Below are positions 1-9,574 of a stretch of 64,000 nucleotides of DNA, one piece after another (position 1 is the stretch's first letter; each line of letters begins with the position of its first letter). Source of the DNA: an uncultured Bacteroides sp. (GTDB lineage: Bacteria > Bacteroidota > Bacteroidia > Bacteroidales > Bacteroidaceae). The stretch is taken from contig CASELH010000021.1 of assembly GCA_949288715.1 (NCBI GenBank), forward strand, positions 29,142 to 93,141, read 5' to 3'. The notes under the pieces were generated by a model. It was not told the origin of the DNA, searched no databases, and was given only the letters and a program-made list of their open reading frames with translations. A program made the translations under genes and the position numbers.

Positions 1-744
1 GCCGGGGTGACCAACCGCAACGACCTGTTGCAAGTGCAACTGCGCCGCAACGAGACGCGCAGCAATACCCTTTCCGTGAAGAACGCCCTGGGCGTGTCCC
101 TAAGCCTCCTGACCCAGTACATCGGCTGTGCCTCAGACAGCATCGATGTGGCCTTGTCGCTGGGCGGGACGTTACCGCCAAACCCCGACTACCTCTATCG
201 CTCGCCTCAAGCCGCACTCATGCTTACCACCGAATACCATCTGCTGGACAAACAGGTGGACGCCAACCGTCTGCAATACCGCATGGCCGTGGGGCGTAAC
301 CTGCCCACCGTGGCCTTGGGCGGCGGCTACATGTACGACAACCTGATGGATCGCGACCATCCTTTCTGGATAGGCGGCGTGACGGTCAGCATTCCCCTGA
401 GCGGCTGGTGGGGCGGCAGCCACGACATCAAGCGCCAACGCCTGCAACTGCGTAACGCCGAGAACCAGCGCGACGACCAACGCCAATTGCTCCTCATCCG
501 CATGACGAACACCTGGAATGCCCTGACCGACGCCTGGCAGCAGGTGGGCATCGCCCTGGAGAGCATCGCCCAGGCCGACGAAAACCTCCGTCTGCAGACC
601 GACTATTACCACGCCGGTACCTGCACCATGAGTGATCTGCTCGAAGCCCAGTCGCTCTACCAACAGAGCCGGGACAAGTATGTGGAGAGCTACGCGCAGT
701 ATGAGGTGAAGAAGCGGGAGTATCTGCAGGCCACGGGGCGTTGA
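1..744 (+). CDS. TolC-family outer membrane efflux protein, 3' part only
   Basis: The frame is open from base 1, so the gene starts upstream and only about 247 C-terminal residues are visible. They show the second half of a TolC/OEP fold: long helices rich in Gln, Arg, Leu and Asn, a short beta segment near PFWIGGVTVSIPLSGWW, and a closing helix pair ending with LLEAQSLYQQSRDKYVESYAQY, typical of the family's last coiled-coil hairpin. Such proteins form the outer membrane and periplasmic tunnel of RND or ABC efflux systems, whose pump and adaptor genes would lie upstream, outside the window. The gene converges on the pseudouridine synthase gene with 6 bp between the two stop codons. A GTG at base 7 is an internal Val codon, not a start. 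Confidence 0.85.
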   Translation, partial: AGVTNRNDLLQVQLRRNETRSNTLSVKNALGVSLSLLTQYIGCASDSIDVALSLGGTLPPNPDYLYRSPQAALMLTTEYHLLDKQVDANRLQYRMAVGRNLPTVALGGGYMYDNLMDRDHPFWIGGVTVSIPLSGWWGGSHDIKRQRLQLRNAENQRDDQRQLLLIRMTNTWNALTDAWQQVGIALESIAQADENLRLQTDYYHAGTCTMSDLLEAQSLYQQSRDKYVESYAQYEVKKREYLQATGR

Positions 745-750
745 AGAGCG

Positions 751-2382
751 CTAAAACTCCGCCTCGCACTCCAGGCATAAGGCCTCTCCTGTCACCGGGT
801 GGATGAACTCCAGCCTCAGGGCATGCAGATAGAGGCGGTCGGCCGGGGTGCCATAAAGGCGGTCGCCAAGGATGGGGCAATGCAGCCTGTCGGGGTGGGC
901 GGCGTGCACACGCAGTTGGTGCGTGCGTCCGGTAAGGGGGTGGAACAAGATGCGCGTGCGGCCTTCCTCACGCTGCAGCACTTCATATAGCGTGGTGGCA
1001 GGCTTGCCGTGCTCCCGGTCTACCCGTTGGCGCGGTCGGTCGAGCGGGTCGGGCAGGAGGGGCAGGTCGATGCGCCCTTCGTCTTGGGCGACGATGCCCT
1101 GAAGCACGGCCAGGTACGTCTTCCGTATGTGGCGGTGGTGAAACAGGGCTTGCAGTTGTTGGTGCACCTCCTTGGTTTTTGCCGCAAGCAGCAGGCCCGA
1201 GGTGTCCATGTCCAGCCTGTGCACCAGCAAGGGACCGGAAGCCTGCGGATAATGGTCGCGCACCCATTGCCAGGCAGAGTAGGAGGCTTCCTTGCCGGGC
1301 ACGGAAAGCATGCCTGCCGGCTTGTTGAGCACCAGCAGCCACGGGTCTTCGTAGACTACTTGCATGACTTTGGGCGGGTGCCCGTCTTGTCGAAGCGTGG
1401 TGTCTTCCACGTCGAGCCCTTGCAGCATGTGTGCCAGGATGGGGCCGCACTTGCCCCGGCAGGCCGGGTAGTAGTGCCCGTCGTGTCTGACTTCCCCTCG
1501 TGGCGATTGCCCCACCCAAAATTCGGCCATGGCTACCGGATGCAAGTGGTTGAGGTAGGCATATTGCAGCAGCTTGGGGGCGGCACATTCACCTGTTCCG
1601 GCCGGCGGCACGCGTTGCGGGGTGTGGCGGAAGATGGCGTTCAAGTCCTGCACTTCGCCCCGCGCGTTCAGCAGGCGGAAAGCGCCGAACAGGCGGTGCT
1701 GCAAGGAGGCAGAGCGTGTGCGCCGCTCTTCTTTCAGTCGTTTCAATTCTGCCTCATAAGGTAGCAGGGCGTCGGCAAGGTCGTTTTCCTTGGCTTTCAA
1801 GTGTCGCTCCAGCCGTTTGTATTCGGCTTTCTGGTGCTGGCTTTCGCGTATCATGGCGGCGGATTCTTCCTCGCTTGGGGGCGGGGATGCCTGCCTGCGG
1901 AGGTCGCGTGCTGCCTTGGCTGCTTTCAGTTGTTGGCGTGCCTCTTCTATTTGTCGCGCCGCTTGCTGCCGCAGGGCCTCCATCTGTTCCTTGAGGGCAA
2001 GGTAGCCGGGGGTGGCTTCCAGTTCTTCGATGTGTTGGTTGAGGCGGGAAATGCGGGTTTCTTCTTGCCGGAAGAACCCTTCCGGATTCAGCAGGTCGTA
2101 GACCGGCGGCACGAAATAGGGATGGTCATTCTTTCCGGCAAGGTTGCCGGAGTAAGCGGCCAAGTAGCCGAGCTTTCCCTCGGCAGTCTGTACTACCAGC
2201 ACGCCGAACATTTTGCCTTGTGCCAGCTCTTGTTGCCATCCCGCCTGTCCGGACAGGTAATGACGGACTTCCCCTGCTGCCAGCACGCACAGGGGATGGG
2301 GCGTGTAGCAGAAGGGGTAAGTAAACTTACTTGGCAAGGCGATGCCTGCCACTGAAGTATGGAACGTGTGGATCCTGTTCAT
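751..2382 (-). CDS. RluA-family RNA pseudouridine synthase with long N-terminal extension
   Basis: This enzyme isomerises uridine to pseudouridine in rRNA or tRNA. The C-terminal third (about residues 315-535, counted from MNRIHTF) is the RluA catalytic domain: it has VLNKPAGMLSVPG and the motif HRLDMDTSG, in which the Asp near residue 391 is the expected catalytic residue, and later LTGRTHQLRVH. The N-terminal half contains a conserved-looking globular part and a charged, Gln/Glu/Lys/Arg-rich coiled coil (about residues 110-245), longer than in E. coli RluA and typical of a Bacteroidales variant. I chose the ATG at 2382 because it overlaps the stop of the preceding small gene (ATGA). An in-frame ATG at 2454 would overlap that gene heavily. 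The RNA target cannot be deduced. Confidence 0.85.
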   Translation of the reverse strand: MNRIHTFHTSVAGIALPSKFTYPFCYTPHPLCVLAAGEVRHYLSGQAGWQQELAQGKMFGVLVVQTAEGKLGYLAAYSGNLAGKNDHPYFVPPVYDLLNPEGFFRQEETRISRLNQHIEELEATPGYLALKEQMEALRQQAARQIEEARQQLKAAKAARDLRRQASPPPSEEESAAMIRESQHQKAEYKRLERHLKAKENDLADALLPYEAELKRLKEERRTRSASLQHRLFGAFRLLNARGEVQDLNAIFRHTPQRVPPAGTGECAAPKLLQYAYLNHLHPVAMAEFWVGQSPRGEVRHDGHYYPACRGKCGPILAHMLQGLDVEDTTLRQDGHPPKVMQVVYEDPWLLVLNKPAGMLSVPGKEASYSAWQWVRDHYPQASGPLLVHRLDMDTSGLLLAAKTKEVHQQLQALFHHRHIRKTYLAVLQGIVAQDEGRIDLPLLPDPLDRPRQRVDREHGKPATTLYEVLQREEGRTRILFHPLTGRTHQLRVHAAHPDRLHCPILGDRLYGTPADRLYLHALRLEFIHPVTGEALCLECEAEF

Positions 2383-2510
2383 GGCTTCGGGTTGTTGGAG
2401 GACGGTTTCTTGGGCGCAGGCTTCTTTTTGCCCAGTTTGCGTTGCTTTTCCCACGCGGCCTTCTTGTCCAGGTATTGCTCGTATTGTTTTTCCAGATAGT
2501 TGTCTGCCAT
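2379..2510 (-). CDS. Small basic protein, 43 residues, between TonB receptor and pseudouridine synthase
   Basis: Translation from the ATG at 2510 gives 43 residues starting MADNYLEKQYEQYLDKK and ending in a Lys/Pro-rich tail (KKKPAPKKPSSNNPKP). The start is 15 bp after the receptor stop, and the TGA stop overlaps the ATG of the synthase gene, so all three are probably co-transcribed and translationally coupled. The predicted protein has a helical, amphipathic N-terminal half and a basic disordered tail, without signal peptide or membrane segment. I believe similar tiny proteins occur widely in Bacteroidales, often mislabelled as dehydrogenases; that is memory, not a search. The function is unknown. 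The basic tail next to an RNA-modifying enzyme would allow RNA or ribosome binding, which is only inference. Confidence 0.7.
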   Translation of the reverse strand: MADNYLEKQYEQYLDKKAAWEKQRKLGKKKPAPKKPSSNNPKP

Positions 2511-2525
2511 ATTTTGTATTTGTTC

Positions 2526-4421
2526 TTAGAAACTGATGTGGACGCCGCCCATGAAGGTAGCTTTGGGCATGGGGTATCCGGCCATGATTTCGTAGCGTTG
2601 TGCCAGCAGGTTTTCACCTTTCACGTAGAGGGTGGCATACTTGCAGAGGCGGTAGTTGGCGCGCAGGTTCCACAGCACGAAGTCCTCGGTCTGCTCGGTG
2701 CCTTGCCCGTTGGTGATGACGGAGGTGTACAGCCCTTTGATGTATTGGATGCCTGTGGAGACATTCCAGCGCCCTTGGGTGAAGTCGGTTCCGGCATACA
2801 GCTTGTGCTCGGGGGCAGAGATGACGGGATGCTCCATGTGTACCCAGCTGTAGTTGGCATTGATGTTCCAGTGCGGATTGATTCTGTAAGCCACATTGGT
2901 CTCAAGGCCCCAGTTCTCTATCTTGCCAGAGTTGACGTTGTGGGGACGTCCGTCTTCGCGGATGGTCATGATGAGGTTGTCGCCGTTGATGTAGTACAGG
3001 TTGGCTCCATAGGTTAGGGCTCCTTCAAGTAAATGTTGGGTGAAAGACAGTTCGTAGTTCATCAGCCGTTCGGGGCGCAAGTCTGGGTTTTGGGGTGGGA
3101 ACATGTACATCTCACGAATGGTGGGGTTGCGGAAGCCCTTGCTTACCATAGCTTTCAGTTCGGCATTCTTGGGCAAGTGGAAAGCCAGTCCGCCTTGAGG
3201 TACCCATTCGGTACCTACGTGCGAGTGGTGGTCTACGCGGATACCGGCATTAAGCGACAACCAGGTAGAAATATCTTGGCGGAAGTCTACATAGCCGGCT
3301 ACCTCGTCCTGCTTCTTGTCTACGCCCGGCTCGCGTGCCCCGGTGGCTACCACCTTGTTCCACGACTCGCCGCCGAAGTGCTGATAGTCGAAGCCCAGGG
3401 TGAGTCGGCTGCCTTGCCACAGTTCGGTGCTTTGATACCAAGAGAGGCCCATCATGAGGTCTTTGGAGCGGAACAACGATTCCTGCGGACTCTCGCCCGG
3501 TCCGTATCCGTCGTTAATCTTGTGATAGCCCCAGTTGTAGAAGAAACTCAGCGCACCCGATGTCCTGTCGTAGTTGTTCTGCAAGGCAAAGGAGGCCATG
3601 CCGCGGGTGATGCGCGAGTCATTGTCGGTGAGCGGTTCGGTCACCGTGCCGGGATTGGAGGCATTGAAGTGGGTGATGTTGACGTCGCCATACACGTTCC
3701 AGGCATTGCTGATGTCGTAGGCCAGCTTGGCATATCCGCCATATTGCTCGAAGCCCATATTCTTGCGGTGCCCGTCCGTGCGGTTGTAGGAAGCCGAGAT
3801 TACGCTGCTGAAACGTCCCCGCCGCACACGGTTGGTAGCCTCGGTCTGTACCGTGCCGTAGGAGCCTGCACCCACGTTGAGGTTCGTTTGCACCCCGTCG
3901 GCCTGTTGCTTGCGGGTGACGATGTTCACCACGCCCCCCATGGCGTTCGACCCGTAGAGCACCGAGGCCGGCCCGCGCAGCACCTCCACCCGCTCGGCCA
4001 GCATTGTCTGGTAGGAGTCGGAAATGGGGTGGCCGAACAGCCCCATGTATTGCGGATGCCCGTCTATCAGCACCAACATCTGCGCGCTTCCGCTCATGCC
4101 GCGCATGGAGAAGCCGCCCGCTGCCCCGTTGGACACGCCGTAGCCCATCACGCCCCGGCTGGTGACGAAGAGGCCGGGCACCTGCTCGTTCAGAGCGGGC
4201 AGCAGGGAAGGTTCGAAGCGTTTCTCCAACGTGGGGCGCGCCACTACGGAGATGGTCATGGGCAGGTGGCGGATGTCGGTGGCGTTCCGCGTGCCGGTCA
4301 CCACCACTTCGTGCAGGGAATATTCGTTGCCAATGGAGAGGGAATCGGCGTTCTCTGCTACGATTCCCACAGGGGCAAGCAGGCCGATGGCTGCCAGCAA
4401 GAGTGTTCTTGTATGCGTCAT
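2526..4421 (-). CDS. TonB-dependent outer membrane receptor (siderophore/cobalamin type)
   Basis: The 631-residue protein has a signal peptide (MTHTRTLLLAAIGLL...), a TonB-box-like stretch HEVVVTGTRN near residue 40, a plug domain (about residues 55-165, with GFSMRGMSG, VLIDGHPQ, ERVEVLRGPASVLYGSNAMGGVVNI) and a 22-strand barrel ending in an aromatic residue (GGVHISF). It has no SusC-type carboxypeptidase-like N-domain and no STN domain, and no SusD partner, so it resembles BtuB/FepA-type receptors for iron chelates, haem or cobalamin rather than glycan importers. I saw no obvious riboswitch in the 247 bp upstream, so the substrate stays open. It is the first gene of a likely three-gene operon with the small protein and the pseudouridine synthase. 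Confidence 0.85.
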   Translation of the reverse strand: MTHTRTLLLAAIGLLAPVGIVAENADSLSIGNEYSLHEVVVTGTRNATDIRHLPMTISVVARPTLEKRFEPSLLPALNEQVPGLFVTSRGVMGYGVSNGAAGGFSMRGMSGSAQMLVLIDGHPQYMGLFGHPISDSYQTMLAERVEVLRGPASVLYGSNAMGGVVNIVTRKQQADGVQTNLNVGAGSYGTVQTEATNRVRRGRFSSVISASYNRTDGHRKNMGFEQYGGYAKLAYDISNAWNVYGDVNITHFNASNPGTVTEPLTDNDSRITRGMASFALQNNYDRTSGALSFFYNWGYHKINDGYGPGESPQESLFRSKDLMMGLSWYQSTELWQGSRLTLGFDYQHFGGESWNKVVATGAREPGVDKKQDEVAGYVDFRQDISTWLSLNAGIRVDHHSHVGTEWVPQGGLAFHLPKNAELKAMVSKGFRNPTIREMYMFPPQNPDLRPERLMNYELSFTQHLLEGALTYGANLYYINGDNLIMTIREDGRPHNVNSGKIENWGLETNVAYRINPHWNINANYSWVHMEHPVISAPEHKLYAGTDFTQGRWNVSTGIQYIKGLYTSVITNGQGTEQTEDFVLWNLRANYRLCKYATLYVKGENLLAQRYEIMAGYPMPKATFMGGVHISF

Positions 4422-4591
4422 GTCTGTTGTCTTTTATGTTTTCCGGGCGCAAAGATGGGGAGAATTCTTGAAACTTTGGTTATAAATATTACGGTTGTTT
4501 TAACCTTGATTACCGGCGACCTGCGGAGGGGGGAAAGTGCAAAAGGAATATCGTTGGAATTGCAGGAAACCTGATTTTGTTGAAACAAAAA

Positions 4592-4642
4592 GTCCGATAA
4601 GGGGAAGAGAATTACAAATCTCAATGTTATCCCTTATCGGAC
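4592..4642 (-). terminator. Rho-independent terminator after susD
   Basis: A perfect 12-bp inverted repeat, GTCCGATAAGGG / CCCTTATCGGAC, encloses a loop that holds a second small GAGA/TCTC stem. On the minus strand the stem is followed directly by TTTTTG. It lies 26 bp beyond the SusD stop codon, so it should end the SusC/SusD transcript. Confidence 0.75.
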
Positions 4643-4668
4643 ATATTCTTATATAAGCATGAAGAGTG

Positions 4669-6489
4669 TTACCACCCTGCATTTTGCTCCCATTGCACTT
4701 CCGAGTTCAAATCGATGTATGCCTTGGGAATAGGCCACAGGTTGAAGTGAATGTCGTCAGTATATTCACTCCAGCGGCGGATTTCTGGGTATTGAACATC
4801 ATTAGGGCCGGCGGTGTAGCTGCCATAGTTTTTGATTCTGGGTTTCCATACTTCTGGTTCCATACGTAAGAAGGTGCCCCAGCGGTCTTCTTCATAAACC
4901 AGCTCTCGGGCTCGTTCGTCCAATATTTTCCCCAAGTCAATGCTGGACATTGGCTTGGCGTTGGCGCGTGCGCGCACCTGGTTGACGATGTTCAGTGCTT
5001 CGCCTGCTTTGTTGTTTCTTAGCAGTGCTTCGGCCAGCAGCAGGTAAGCTTCGGCAGAACGCATACAGTAACGGTTGCGGTAAAGGTTCACTTTGGGCAT
5101 ACCCATATCTCCCGGGTCGTTGGAGTCATAGTCCCAATCATCCATTGGGGTTATTTTGTAAAAAATTCCAAAGAACTTGGAGGCCGGGTCTATTTCATTC
5201 TTGCTGATATGTTTCCAACCAATGGGCTGTTCGTAAAGGGAATGGTTTTCATCGCAGCAGAGGTATTTTGTGCGTACGGTGACTCCTTCCACATAACGGT
5301 AATCCACGTCTGTATTATAGTTGTTTTCGGCATCCCAGATGGTATTCTCCATGTACCAGGTCGGTCCGACGAAGGCCCACCCGAAGCCGCCGTGAATGGC
5401 AGGGCTGGTGCGCCCGCCGTACTTGGCGGAAACAGCGCGCCACGGGCCGTTGCTCGCCGGGGCATCTTCCATGTATTCGTCGCTCCAAGAGATGTCTTGC
5501 AGGGCTGGCGAGGTCATGATGGTTTGATCTCTCAGTCCGCCTGTCTGTGCCCAAGTGGCGTAATCGGATGCTACATTGACCACCCATACGGCTTCTGTGT
5601 TTTCCGGGGCTACTACATTGTCCGACACATAGAGGTCGTAGATGACGTTTCCTTGTTCGAAGGCATTGGGTACGCCGCCCTTGTTGCCGGTCGCGTTGGC
5701 TGTCCGCACGCCGAAACGGTTCTGCATCAGCGGATGTGCGTTGACTACCTCGCGGGCATAGTTTTCAGCCTTTGTAAAGTCGGAACTTCCGTTTTCAACG
5801 CCTTGGGCCAGGTAGGCTTCGGATAATGCCATTGCTGCCGCTCCCTTGCCGGCACGTCCGTATTCGCTTTTTATTTCGTCATCGGTGGGCAGGTCGTTGT
5901 AGGCAGCTTCCAGTTCGCCGATGGCATAGGCGTAGACATCGCTGCGGCTTGCCCGTTCATAGTCGAAGCGAGTGTGCTCCGAGTATTCTTCTACAATGGG
6001 CACACCGCCGTAATATTCGGCCAGCTTCAGGTAGGAAAATCCGCGCAAGAATCTTGCTTCAGCGATGGCACGGGTCTTTTCCTCGTCATTGCTCCAAGTC
6101 ACGGCATCCATTTTTGAAAGGGCCAGGTTGCAGTAGGATATCATTTTGTAATATGAATCCCACTTTTCTTTGATGAAGTCGGCATCGGTGGGCCAATATG
6201 CCCTAAAGTTGCTGTAGTGCGATTGGTTGTAGGGCATGTCGCAGATGTCCGTGCCCACCATTTTATACTGCGCAATGCCAGTGCCGAACGTGAAGTAGAA
6301 GTTCTTGTTATACTCGTAGTAGGCTGAAAATATGGTAGCAAGCACTTGACTGCTTTTGTCGTAGGCGTTATCTATCGTCATGGTCGCCCTCGGGTCTTCG
6401 GTCAGGAAATCGTCGTCCGAGCACGACACGCCTGCTGACAGAAACGATATGCCTAAGGCTCCGTATAGGAATATATGATGTAGTTTCAT
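4669..6489 (-). CDS. SusD/RagB-family glycan-binding outer membrane lipoprotein
   Basis: This 606-residue protein starts with a lipoprotein signal (MKLHHIFLYGALGISFLSAGVSC-SDDD), with the acylated Cys followed by acidic residues as usual for surface-exposed Bacteroidales lipoproteins. The family hallmarks follow: an N-terminal helical TPR-like part (ATIFSAYYEY, YYKMISYCNLALSKMDAV, RAIAEARFLRGFSYLKLAEYYGGVPIVEE) and a C-terminal RagB/SusD domain with YCMRSAEAYLLLAEALLRNNKAGEALNIVNQVRARA and DERARELVYEEDRW, ending WPIPKAYIDLN. SusD caps the SusC barrel and captures the oligosaccharide before import. It lies 46 bp downstream of susC in the same transcription unit. The glycan cannot be read from the sequence. 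Confidence 0.95.
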   Translation of the reverse strand: MKLHHIFLYGALGISFLSAGVSCSDDDFLTEDPRATMTIDNAYDKSSQVLATIFSAYYEYNKNFYFTFGTGIAQYKMVGTDICDMPYNQSHYSNFRAYWPTDADFIKEKWDSYYKMISYCNLALSKMDAVTWSNDEEKTRAIAEARFLRGFSYLKLAEYYGGVPIVEEYSEHTRFDYERASRSDVYAYAIGELEAAYNDLPTDDEIKSEYGRAGKGAAAMALSEAYLAQGVENGSSDFTKAENYAREVVNAHPLMQNRFGVRTANATGNKGGVPNAFEQGNVIYDLYVSDNVVAPENTEAVWVVNVASDYATWAQTGGLRDQTIMTSPALQDISWSDEYMEDAPASNGPWRAVSAKYGGRTSPAIHGGFGWAFVGPTWYMENTIWDAENNYNTDVDYRYVEGVTVRTKYLCCDENHSLYEQPIGWKHISKNEIDPASKFFGIFYKITPMDDWDYDSNDPGDMGMPKVNLYRNRYCMRSAEAYLLLAEALLRNNKAGEALNIVNQVRARANAKPMSSIDLGKILDERARELVYEEDRWGTFLRMEPEVWKPRIKNYGSYTAGPNDVQYPEIRRWSEYTDDIHFNLWPIPKAYIDLNSEVQWEQNAGW

Positions 6490-6535
6490 CGATTTTGTTC
6501 TTTTACAGGTTATACAATATGATTGATATGCTTAG

Positions 6536-9500
6536 TTAGAATGAGAAGTTCAATGACATGGTCATGGACTTGGGAAGACCGAGAGCCGACAAGGTGCTTC
6601 CAGCCTGGTGTACTTCAGGGTCACCACGCTTCCAATGTGGGGCTATATAAAACAGGTTGTGTCCTGCCAAGGTAATTTTGGCATTGTGTATCCCCCATTT
6701 CTTTACCCACGGAGTCAGGTCGTAGGACAAGCTGAGGTCTTGCAGGCGGACATGTGCATAGGAGTTGTAGACGGCATACTGGTTGTTGGGGTTTGCGTAG
6801 TTGGCACTGGGATAAGTGTTGCTCGGAGTTTCCTTCGTCCAGAAAGGTATGTCAAGCGCGTTGCAGTGTATCACTGGGCTGTAGACAAGGTAGGCATAGG
6901 TGTTCTCGCTCATGGCATAGCCTCCGCCGCCAAACAGGCCGGTGAATATCATGTACAGCTGGAAGCCCTTATAACGGAATGTGTTCGCCCAGTTCAGGCG
7001 GAAGTTCGGGTCGGAGTATCCCAATATCTGTTTGTTGTTGGCATCGGGGGTGGCTGTCTGTTCGCCGTCCTTGGTATAGAAGATGGGCCAGCCTGCATAA
7101 TCTCCTTCCTGGAAGATGCCTTCCGTCTTGTAGTTGTAGATGACGTCTACCGGATGGCCTAAGAACAGGTTGTTTTGGATGTCGTCTTTACCATCACCAT
7201 AGAGGTCGACCAGTTTGTTACGGTTCAGAGAGAAGATGAAGTCGGAGGTCCAAGTGAAGTCCTTGCGTTTGATGTTTACGGTAGTGGCATTGATTTCTAC
7301 GCCGGTGTTATTCACTTGTCCCATTGTGGCTTTTTGGGTGCTGACACCTGCCGTCATAATAGGAATAGTGCGTTCGAATATCTGGTCGGTAGTCTTGGAT
7401 TTGTAGAAGTTCAACTCGAAGTGTATCCTACGGTTCCAAAGGTCGGTCTCGAAACCGGCGTTCCACGATGTGGTGGTCTGCCAGCCCAGGTCGGAATTGC
7501 CGAGCACGGAGATAGCCTGTCCGTAGTTGACGTTGCCGCCGTAGAAGAAGCTGATGCCGCCCTTCTTTGCCATAGATACCTGTGACAGCGTGCCGTAAGG
7601 GGCAATGGTTTGTGCACCGTTCTTACCCCAGGATACTTTCAGCTTCAGGTTGTCGAGCCACTTCACGTCGCTGAGCCACTTTTCGTTGGATATGGTCCAT
7701 GCTGCACCCACGGCGGGGAAGTAACCCCACTTGCTGTCGGAACCGAACACTGAGCTTCCGTCGCGGCGGATGGAGGCGTTCAGATGATAGGTGTCACGGT
7801 AGCTGTAGATGGCACGTGCCAGGTAGCCCACGTTGGTGTGGCGGATGTAGGTAGGTGCACTGACTTCACGTACGTCGGCATCAGATAGACCGTGCCAGCC
7901 TAGGATAGTATTGCCGGCGTTGGTGAATCCGGTGCCGGAGAACGACTCTTCGGTGGAATCCATCGAGTCACGGGTATAGACCAGGGAAGCACTTACTGAG
8001 TGGTCGCCAAACTGGCGTGAGTAGGACAGAATGTAGTCCATTACCCAGTTTACTGTGCGGACGTTGGCTACGGAGCCTTTGGCTTGTGTCAAGTCGTAGT
8101 AGTCATTGGAGTAGCCCAAGCCTTCGATGTCGTTGGACAGCATAGAGGGTGCATTGGACTCGTGGGTGAAGTTCATGTCGCGGGTGCTGATAATGGAGTA
8201 CGACCCGTTGAAACGGAAGTTCAGACCTTCTATCCAGGGAATGTCAATGCTGGCAAAACTGCCCATCTTCAGGTTGGTGCGGCGGTAGTAGCGGTCTACG
8301 CCGTTGTAAGTGTCCCACAAGGGGTTTTCGGCAGTCATTTCCGAGGCGTCGATGTATTTGCGCCAACGTCCGTCGGGTAGGTAGGCCGAACCGTAGGGAG
8401 ACATGCGGACAAACGCTAAGTTGGCCGGTGTGCCGTCACTCTTGGAATAGGCGAAGTTCATGTCCGCGCCCAATTCAAACCAGTCTGCAATCTTAGAGGA
8501 GAGATTCAACGACACGAAGTTACGCATGAAGTCGTTGCCTACGGTCATGCCCCGTTGGCCGGAGTGGCCCGCGCCGATGTAGTAGTTGCTGCGTTCGGAA
8601 GCGCCAGAGAAACTCATGTTGTAGTTCTGTGTGTAGCCTGTGCGTGTGGCCAGGTCATACCAGTCTGTTTCCTTGCCTTCTTCGTAGTTCTGCTTTTCCA
8701 GCAGGGTCATGAAGTCGGTACTTGTCAGGTCGACGTTGCCTGCCCGGGCGTTACGGTAGCGGATGTAACCTTGTCCATCGAGATATTTGGGCCTGAAGGT
8801 GGGTTTGGAGAACTCGTGTGAGGTGGAGAAGGTTACCAGAGGTTTTCCTTCCTTTCCTTTCTTGGTGGTGATCATGATGACGCCCTGTGCGGCCTTAGAA
8901 CCATAGGCGGCCAGCGAAGTGGCATCTTTCAGCACGCTGACGGACTCAATGGAGGTGGGGTCGATATCGTCCAACTCGCCCGAGAAGATGACGCCGTTCA
9001 GAATGATGAGCGGATTGTCGTCCGTGCTTCCAATGGACTTGCGTCCGCGCACCAAGATGCTTGTACTTTTGCCTACTTCGGCGGTTTCCGAACCCAGTAT
9101 TACACCGGACATGCGCCCGCGCAGCAGGCTCGAAGCATTGGCCAGCCCTATATCAGCAATGGGCGATTCGTTCATCTTGATGACATCTACTGAGCCAGTG
9201 AAGTTTTTGGCCTTGGTCGTACCATAACCGATGATCACCACCTCGTCCAGCAGTTCGTTGTCTTCCCGCATCGTCACGTTCAGCGTGCCGTCCGTCGCCG
9301 GTAGCTCTTGGGTGGTGTAGCCCACGTACGAGAAGACCAATGTAGCGCCTTGGGTCACGTTGAGCGAGTAGTTGCCGTCTAAGTCGGTCACTATGCCATT
9401 GGTGGTGCCTTTTTCTTGGATGGATACGCCAATCAGCGGTTCCCCGAGATGGTCGGTGACCTTACCCGTCACCTGCACCTGGCTTTGCGCCCAGGTTGAG

Positions 9501-9574
9501 GCGACACACAACATTAGGACGAGGGCTGTCGTGGCAAGCCGCTTCAATCCTGTTTTTCTTGGTTTGTTCTTCAT
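6536..9574 (-). CDS. SusC/RagA-family TonB-linked outer membrane importer
   Basis: This is a 1012-residue SusC-type transporter. After a signal peptide (MKNKPRKTGLKRLATTALVLML...AQ) comes a carboxypeptidase-like beta-sandwich domain (about residues 33-110; VTGKVTDHLGEPLIGVSI, TDLDGNYSL, FSYVGYTTQEL), the TonB box region DEVVIIGYGTTKAKNFTGSV, a plug with VLKDATSLAAYGSKAAQGVIMITTKKG, and a long beta-barrel ending MTMSLNFSF. It lacks the N-terminal STN domain, so it should not signal to an anti-sigma factor. That agrees with control by the neighbouring hybrid two-component regulator rather than by a sigma/FecR pair. Together with SusD it imports glycan fragments into the periplasm, where the divergent hydrolases would act. 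Confidence 0.95.
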   Translation of the reverse strand: MKNKPRKTGLKRLATTALVLMLCVASTWAQSQVQVTGKVTDHLGEPLIGVSIQEKGTTNGIVTDLDGNYSLNVTQGATLVFSYVGYTTQELPATDGTLNVTMREDNELLDEVVIIGYGTTKAKNFTGSVDVIKMNESPIADIGLANASSLLRGRMSGVILGSETAEVGKSTSILVRGRKSIGSTDDNPLIILNGVIFSGELDDIDPTSIESVSVLKDATSLAAYGSKAAQGVIMITTKKGKEGKPLVTFSTSHEFSKPTFRPKYLDGQGYIRYRNARAGNVDLTSTDFMTLLEKQNYEEGKETDWYDLATRTGYTQNYNMSFSGASERSNYYIGAGHSGQRGMTVGNDFMRNFVSLNLSSKIADWFELGADMNFAYSKSDGTPANLAFVRMSPYGSAYLPDGRWRKYIDASEMTAENPLWDTYNGVDRYYRRTNLKMGSFASIDIPWIEGLNFRFNGSYSIISTRDMNFTHESNAPSMLSNDIEGLGYSNDYYDLTQAKGSVANVRTVNWVMDYILSYSRQFGDHSVSASLVYTRDSMDSTEESFSGTGFTNAGNTILGWHGLSDADVREVSAPTYIRHTNVGYLARAIYSYRDTYHLNASIRRDGSSVFGSDSKWGYFPAVGAAWTISNEKWLSDVKWLDNLKLKVSWGKNGAQTIAPYGTLSQVSMAKKGGISFFYGGNVNYGQAISVLGNSDLGWQTTTSWNAGFETDLWNRRIHFELNFYKSKTTDQIFERTIPIMTAGVSTQKATMGQVNNTGVEINATTVNIKRKDFTWTSDFIFSLNRNKLVDLYGDGKDDIQNNLFLGHPVDVIYNYKTEGIFQEGDYAGWPIFYTKDGEQTATPDANNKQILGYSDPNFRLNWANTFRYKGFQLYMIFTGLFGGGGYAMSENTYAYLVYSPVIHCNALDIPFWTKETPSNTYPSANYANPNNQYAVYNSYAHVRLQDLSLSYDLTPWVKKWGIHNAKITLAGHNLFYIAPHWKRGDPEVHQAGSTLSALGLPKSMTMSLNFSF

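Noticed and set aside
172-663. Minus-strand frame over the TolC-like gene
   Set aside because: The plus frame shows the OEP fold, and the minus translation is His/Val/Gly-rich without motifs.
3033-4574. 513-codon plus-strand frame opposite the TonB receptor
   Set aside because: The minus frame has signal peptide, plug and barrel motifs. The plus frame has none and runs on into the intergenic region.
4422-4668. Cobalamin riboswitch upstream of the TonB receptor
   Set aside because: I could not find the B12-box or the conserved core. The only strong structure is the susD terminator at 4592-4642.
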